This document shows positions 61,301 through 64,000 of a stretch of 64,000 bases of DNA, piece by piece. How positions within the stretch are numbered: position 1 is the first letter of the stretch; each line of letters begins with the position of its first letter. A model generated the notes under the pieces. It ran no database searches. It saw only the letters and a list, made by a program, of their open reading frames with translations, and had not been told where the DNA came from. Made by a program: the position numbers and the translations under genes. The stretch comes from Bifidobacterium sp. ESL0769 (GTDB lineage Bacteria; Actinomycetota; Actinomycetes; Actinomycetales; Bifidobacteriaceae): the NCBI RefSeq assembly GCF_029395495.1, contig NZ_CP113918.1, positions 1,550,001 to 1,614,000 of the forward strand. Reading direction: 5' to 3'.

Positions 61301-62257
61301 AATCATCTGACCGGCAAGGGAACGCGCACGTTCATCGGCCAAAGAAGCCAGCGAACGGAACCGTTCCTCGATGCTCGAAAGCTCGTGCCATGTCTCGTTG
61401 ATTTTCTCCATGGCCGGGCTGGACTCGGAACTCAGCGCCTCAACTTGCTCGATATGCACCTTGACTTTCGCCAGATCACGTTGCGCGGTTTCCAGTTCTC
61501 GACGCACATCGCCCAAGTCGTTACGTAGTTTCGCACGACTTTCCATGGATTTTTGGGCATCCTCGGCGAAAATCCTCGACTGTGCGTCACGTAAGGAAAT
61601 CTGAATGCTCGCGGCCCTTCGCGAAATCTTGGCCTGACGTCCGAGCGGCCCCAGCTGCCGACGAATCTCATGGAGCAAATCGTCGGTGCGTGCAAGGTTC
61701 GCCTCAGTGTTCTTAAGCTTGCGTATCGCTCGTTCCTTGCGCTTGCGGTGCTTTAAAATGCCCGCGGCCTCTTCGATGAAGGCGCGGTGACCGGCAGGGT
61801 CGGCCTTCAGAATCTCGTCAAGTCTGCCCTGACCGACGATGACATGCATCTGCTGGCCCAAGCCCGTGTCGCTCAACAACTCCTGAATGTCGAGCAAACG
61901 GCAGGGCGAACCGTTGATGGCGTATTCGGAGCCACCGTTGCGGTAGATGGTGCGGCTGATGGTGACTTCGGTGTAGTCGATATCGAGCGTACCGTCTGTA
62001 TTGTCGATGGTAAGGCTGACTTGCGCGCGTCCCAGCAGCGGACGCGAAGAGGTGCCGGCGAAAATCACGTCTTCCATCGAGGTGCCACGCAGGTTCTTGG
62101 CGCCCTGCTCCCCCATCACCCACGTCAACGCGTCGACGATATTGGATTTGCCGGAACCGTTCGGCCCGACCACAGCCGTAATGCCCGGCTCAAAGCGCAG
62201 AGTGGTCGCAGAGGCAAAGGATTTGAATCCCTTGAGCGTCAGTTCCTTCAGATACAT
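58319..62257 (-). CDS. smc: Chromosome segregation protein SMC
   Basis: The condensin ATPase that compacts and separates chromosomes. The protein is 1312 residues, longer than the usual 1180-1200. Walker A is GPNGSGKSNIVDAL near residue 32. A coiled coil and a hinge near residues 505-660 follow, then the second coil, signature LLSGGERSLTALALLF and Walker B FYVMDEVEAALDD. The excess length sits near residues 990-1090: an acidic, Ser-rich insert with four 13-residue repeats (39-bp DNA period), placed just before PYVRAEQEKRLHKAERDL. Start at ATG 62257 after AGAGGAAG. Confidence 0.97.
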   Translation of the reverse strand: MYLKELTLKGFKSFASATTLRFEPGITAVVGPNGSGKSNIVDALTWVMGEQGAKNLRGTSMEDVIFAGTSSRPLLGRAQVSLTIDNTDGTLDIDYTEVTISRTIYRNGGSEYAINGSPCRLLDIQELLSDTGLGQQMHVIVGQGRLDEILKADPAGHRAFIEEAAGILKHRKRKERAIRKLKNTEANLARTDDLLHEIRRQLGPLGRQAKISRRAASIQISLRDAQSRIFAEDAQKSMESRAKLRNDLGDVRRELETAQRDLAKVKVHIEQVEALSSESSPAMEKINETWHELSSIEERFRSLASLADERARSLAGQMITNFGEAPDILESRAKELDGQAEAQKKNVSDMRIAYDKATESRAGNEKQLAAARQTLTELRKAAQEHTSKVANLRQLKTREESAIELAQSRSKDFNGQRESIAKQRDDATAQRDAFEAETQNAGEEDSAAELEAAKTAMQQRQEELDALQEQLRATTAKVTALKAKADALNETLESRNASGELEQDDAVAALGRLADFIHVEDGWEEAIAHALDQFASAIVVPGKSNMVEALRRASEGKLGQAVVLHPLEDGAVNDAETGNTNGKDSQYPVRCASTLVSANDSAKDADFAENVVRAVRLLLDDVAAVPDMDTALEAVEGKRFSQAVTKSGEVVNAVGAIGGSSRSQSDLSLAARRDKAMAEAKKLQAEADAIQPKIEAATEARDKARLEVDRQSQQRIQAKVKADQARKNLKNVEERVKQLTRQLNGLDEKIKQTDDDRQTHQLKLEDLAQALETAEHSDTDNEDFDDLDKRVHELETTLDKAREQEVSAKIVWNDANRKADSLVRQAGLLHDQASEAVARRTKMKALNEKRERQQAHDRQIAADARGMASLVAAELKTVVAKRDELSKAASSHDAQLKQLRAQRDEAEPKVATLQQREHELDVNRERLAAQYGQIEQKVSDTLGMDLEALVDEYGPDKLVPVLDDEGHPIPLENAGDSDTPVAGNVESNTFGNRPDASAVSVDSAVQRAKATRAASDSSNSGNIQDDSAENTSEPDGLNSSGEDASKSDGRYHLAEDASEVDDQHDSDEDASEAHEQYVSEQDSPIDAGHYQMVPYVRAEQEKRLHKAERDLKALGKINPLAAEEFDALETRNQYLNDQRNDVAKSRDDLLKLIKDLDHTMIEVFKNAFDDTAAAFEKVFATLFPGGKGRLRLENPDDLLTTGVIVEASPAGKRVKQLSLLSGGERSLTALALLFAIFTARPSPFYVMDEVEAALDDINLTRLINAFNDLRKHAQLIIITHQQRTMAIADALYGVTMRSDGVTAVVSQKLGHE
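59030..59185. repeat. 39-bp tandem repeat inside smc
   Basis: The core GACGC(A/G)TC(T/C)TCG recurs at 59046, 59085, 59124 and 59163, exactly 39 bp apart, with diverged flanks. In protein each unit reads roughly S-E-x-D-x6-E-D-A (13 residues). Confidence 0.85.
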
Positions 62258-62373
62258 GGATGATGCTTCCTCTGCTATTTCTGCTTACCCTTAACATCTT
62301 GTTGTGATGCTTTTGCCGTCTTTAGATATCATACCGTCTAGGGCAACCCAACAAATCAGCCGTTAATGCCACG

Positions 62374-62484
62374 ACTGCGACGAAAAGCACGAAAATCGAC
62401 CCAAAAACGTGCTTTTCTCACTGACTGACGATCTAACTGCGGCGAAAAGCACCTTTTTGGGGTTAAAAAGGCGCTTTTCTCACG
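62374..62484. repeat. Palindromic repeat cluster, family A, two units
   Basis: Units 62374-62423 and 62436-62484 carry CGAAAAGCAC and GCTTTTCTCAC arms, the same family as 2316-2475. The second unit ends 9 nt before the folC stop codon on the minus strand, mirroring the position of the first cluster at miaA. Confidence 0.85.
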
Positions 62485-62492
62485 GGTTAGAA

Positions 62493-64000
62493 TTACTTGC
62501 CGGCGTTGCCACCGTCACCATTGCCATTACCACTGTCGCTGCCATTGGCATGATGACGAAGCTGCTCGGCGGTGTTGCCGGGCTCGGGCTCGCCTTCGAA
62601 CGGGACCTGCTTGACTCCGAAATCGCCGAACGCGTCGCCGAAGACCTCGGAGACGATATCCTCGTCCTCGTTCTTGGAATTTTCGGTTCCGGAATCGTCC
62701 TTATCGTTGCCATTCTTGCCATCAGCAGCCTTGCCAGACACACGCTGAGACTTGGGCAGCGCAAGCTCCGGGTTCTTCTTTTCCATCAGCAGCGTGCGGG
62801 CATCACCGGCGGTGACGAAGCTGCCGCAGATGAGCACGCCGTGGCCGTAACCAACACCGAGCTCGTCATCGGCATCCACCATGTTGACGGCCTCCTGGAT
62901 GGCGTCGGGAAGGTTGTCGATGCGGGTGACGCGGTCGCGGCCGAAGACGCCGACGGCAATCTTCTCTAGCTCTTCAGCGGGCATCACGCGATCTCGCCAC
63001 GAGTTTTCGGTGACGATGATATGGCTCAGAATCGGCTCGAGAGTGCCGAGATATTCCTCGACCTGTTTGTCTTTCATCATGGCGACCACGCCGACCAGCT
63101 GCTCGAAGCTGTAGTTTTCCTCGAGCGCCGCACGCAGCGATTCGGCGGCGTTGACGTTGTGTCCACCGTCGACGATGATGGTCGGCGAGGTGCGCACCTG
63201 CTCGATGCGCCCGGGAATCTTGACCCCGCCCAGCGCTTCCGCCACCACGTCCTGCGTGAGCTGTCCGTTGACCGGCATGACGACCTCAGCCGCTGCAAGC
63301 GCCGCCAAGGCGTTATGAGCCTGATGTTCGCCAAACTTGGCAACCGGGATGTCCTCGTAGGTGCCATTCGGCGTGCGGAACGTGACCAGCTGGCCGCCGA
63401 CCGCAGGCTGACGCGAGACGACCTCCATCTCCTCGCCATCGCGGATCAGCGTGGCGTGCTCGGCCACAGCCGCCTGCTCCAGAATCGGCATGACTTCGGC
63501 CTCGTGCGGCTGCGCGCCGATGATGGCGGTGGATTCGTGCTTGATAATCCCGGCTTTCTCGGTGGCTATCTTCTCGACCGTGTCCCCCAGCCATTGCATG
63601 TGGTCCATATCGACCGGCCCGATGACCGCGGCATCGCCGTTGAGTGCGTTGGTGGCATCCCATTTGCCGCCCATGCCGACCTCGAAAATGGCCACGTCAA
63701 CAGGTGCGTCAGCAAACTTCCAAACAGCCATCGCCGTCAGAATTTCGAAATAGCTCATCGGCGCCTTGCCGTCGGCCTCCATCTTGTGGTCGACCAAAGC
63801 TACAAAATCCTTAATCTGCATCCAGGTATCGATGAAATCGTCATCGGAAAGCTGCTGGCCGTCAACAGCGATGCGCTCGTTAATTTTCTGAAGGTGCGGC
63901 GAAGTGTACAGCCCAGTACGCATGCCATAGGCTCGGCAGATGGCCTCGGCCATGCGGGCGGTGGAACCCTTGCCGTTGGTGCCGGTGATATGAATGATGC
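62493..64000 (-). CDS. folC: Folylpolyglutamate / dihydrofolate synthase FolC (5' end beyond right edge)
   Basis: Adds glutamate to folates and may also make dihydrofolate. The frame is open to the window edge, where the P-loop HITGTNGKGSTARM is seen, so the true start lies further right. Mur-ligase-like motifs follow: RTGLYTSPHLQKINERI, VAIFEVGMGGKWDATNAL, and the C-terminal domain segment VDGGHNVNAAESL. Beyond the usual end lies an acidic, Gly/Asn-rich tail of about 85 residues. About 502 codons are present. Confidence 0.94.
   Translation of the reverse strand, partial: IIHITGTNGKGSTARMAEAICRAYGMRTGLYTSPHLQKINERIAVDGQQLSDDDFIDTWMQIKDFVALVDHKMEADGKAPMSYFEILTAMAVWKFADAPVDVAIFEVGMGGKWDATNALNGDAAVIGPVDMDHMQWLGDTVEKIATEKAGIIKHESTAIIGAQPHEAEVMPILEQAAVAEHATLIRDGEEMEVVSRQPAVGGQLVTFRTPNGTYEDIPVAKFGEHQAHNALAALAAAEVVMPVNGQLTQDVVAEALGGVKIPGRIEQVRTSPTIIVDGGHNVNAAESLRAALEENYSFEQLVGVVAMMKDKQVEEYLGTLEPILSHIIVTENSWRDRVMPAEELEKIAVGVFGRDRVTRIDNLPDAIQEAVNMVDADDELGVGYGHGVLICGSFVTAGDARTLLMEKKNPELALPKSQRVSGKAADGKNGNDKDDSGTENSKNEDEDIVSEVFGDAFGDFGVKQVPFEGEPEPGNTAEQLRHHANGSDSGNGNGDGGNAGK

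Noticed and set aside
1..64000. tRNA, rRNA, tmRNA, RNase P RNA or CRISPR arrays
   Set aside because: I scanned the intergenic regions for T-loop sequences, RNase P core sequence and regularly spaced direct repeats and saw none. The short repeats present are palindromic and not spacer-separated.

Overview
This window comes from a high-GC Gram-positive actinobacterium and fits the genus Bifidobacterium best. The evidence is the dense gene packing, the many Gly/Asp/Ala-rich proteins, the actinobacteria-only genes (DUF3710 with DUF3159, 24-residue bL37, CtpE-like P-type ATPase), the xerD-parA-scpA-scpB block, sortase-built pili, and the pairing of an L-Lys-type MurE with a D-aspartate ligase. The species cannot be named from the sequence alone.

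Layout. 1-5.6 kb: 5' part of ftsK (runs off the left edge), a degenerate Fic protein, a palindromic repeat cluster, miaA, a small alarmone synthetase and a BAX-inhibitor-1 membrane protein. 5.7-16.7 kb, all minus strand: aconitase, P-type ATPase, a lipoprotein, a TrmA/RumA-type RNA methyltransferase, DUF3159, DUF3710 and exonuclease III. 16.8-24.7 kb: a complete oligopeptide ABC importer (fused double ATPase, two permeases, two tandem lipoprotein receptors). 24.8-33.8 kb: xerC, a small protein, tyrA-pheA with a membrane protein, typA, and a probable niacin module (NrtR-like regulator, NiaP-like transporter, palindromic operator). 33.9-38.1 kb: the chromosome-segregation operon xerD-parA-scpA-scpB. 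38.2-44.3 kb: a pilus locus with shaft pilin, large LPXTG adhesin and class C sortase. 44.5-46.6 kb: infC-rpmI-rplT with a roughly 250-nt leader and an apparent AUC start codon for infC. 46.6-58.1 kb: GNAT acetyltransferase, thiamine pyrophosphokinase, ArsC-family protein, gap, YbaK deacylase, aldose epimerase, bL37, an ECF sigma factor with a Cys-rich partner, a DnaQ-like exonuclease, then murE, D-aspartate ligase and aspartate racemase. 58.3-64 kb: smc and folC (runs off the right edge).

How the genes connect. smc lies about 20 kb from scpA and scpB, its two partners. MurE, D-Asp ligase and racemase together would add a D-Asp bridge to a Lys/Orn-type stem peptide. The peptide importer and the aromatic amino acid genes serve nitrogen metabolism, and the pilus locus serves adhesion.

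The least ordinary content is non-coding. A palindromic repeat family (five units at two loci 60 kb apart) abuts the stop codons of miaA and folC. A two-copy composite element of about 160 bp is bounded by hairpins. There is a 25-bp perfect inverted repeat between niaP and nrtR, and a multi-hairpin element beside smc. Several nucleic-acid-associated proteins (ParA, SMC, IF3, SigH) also carry unusual charged low-complexity repeats.
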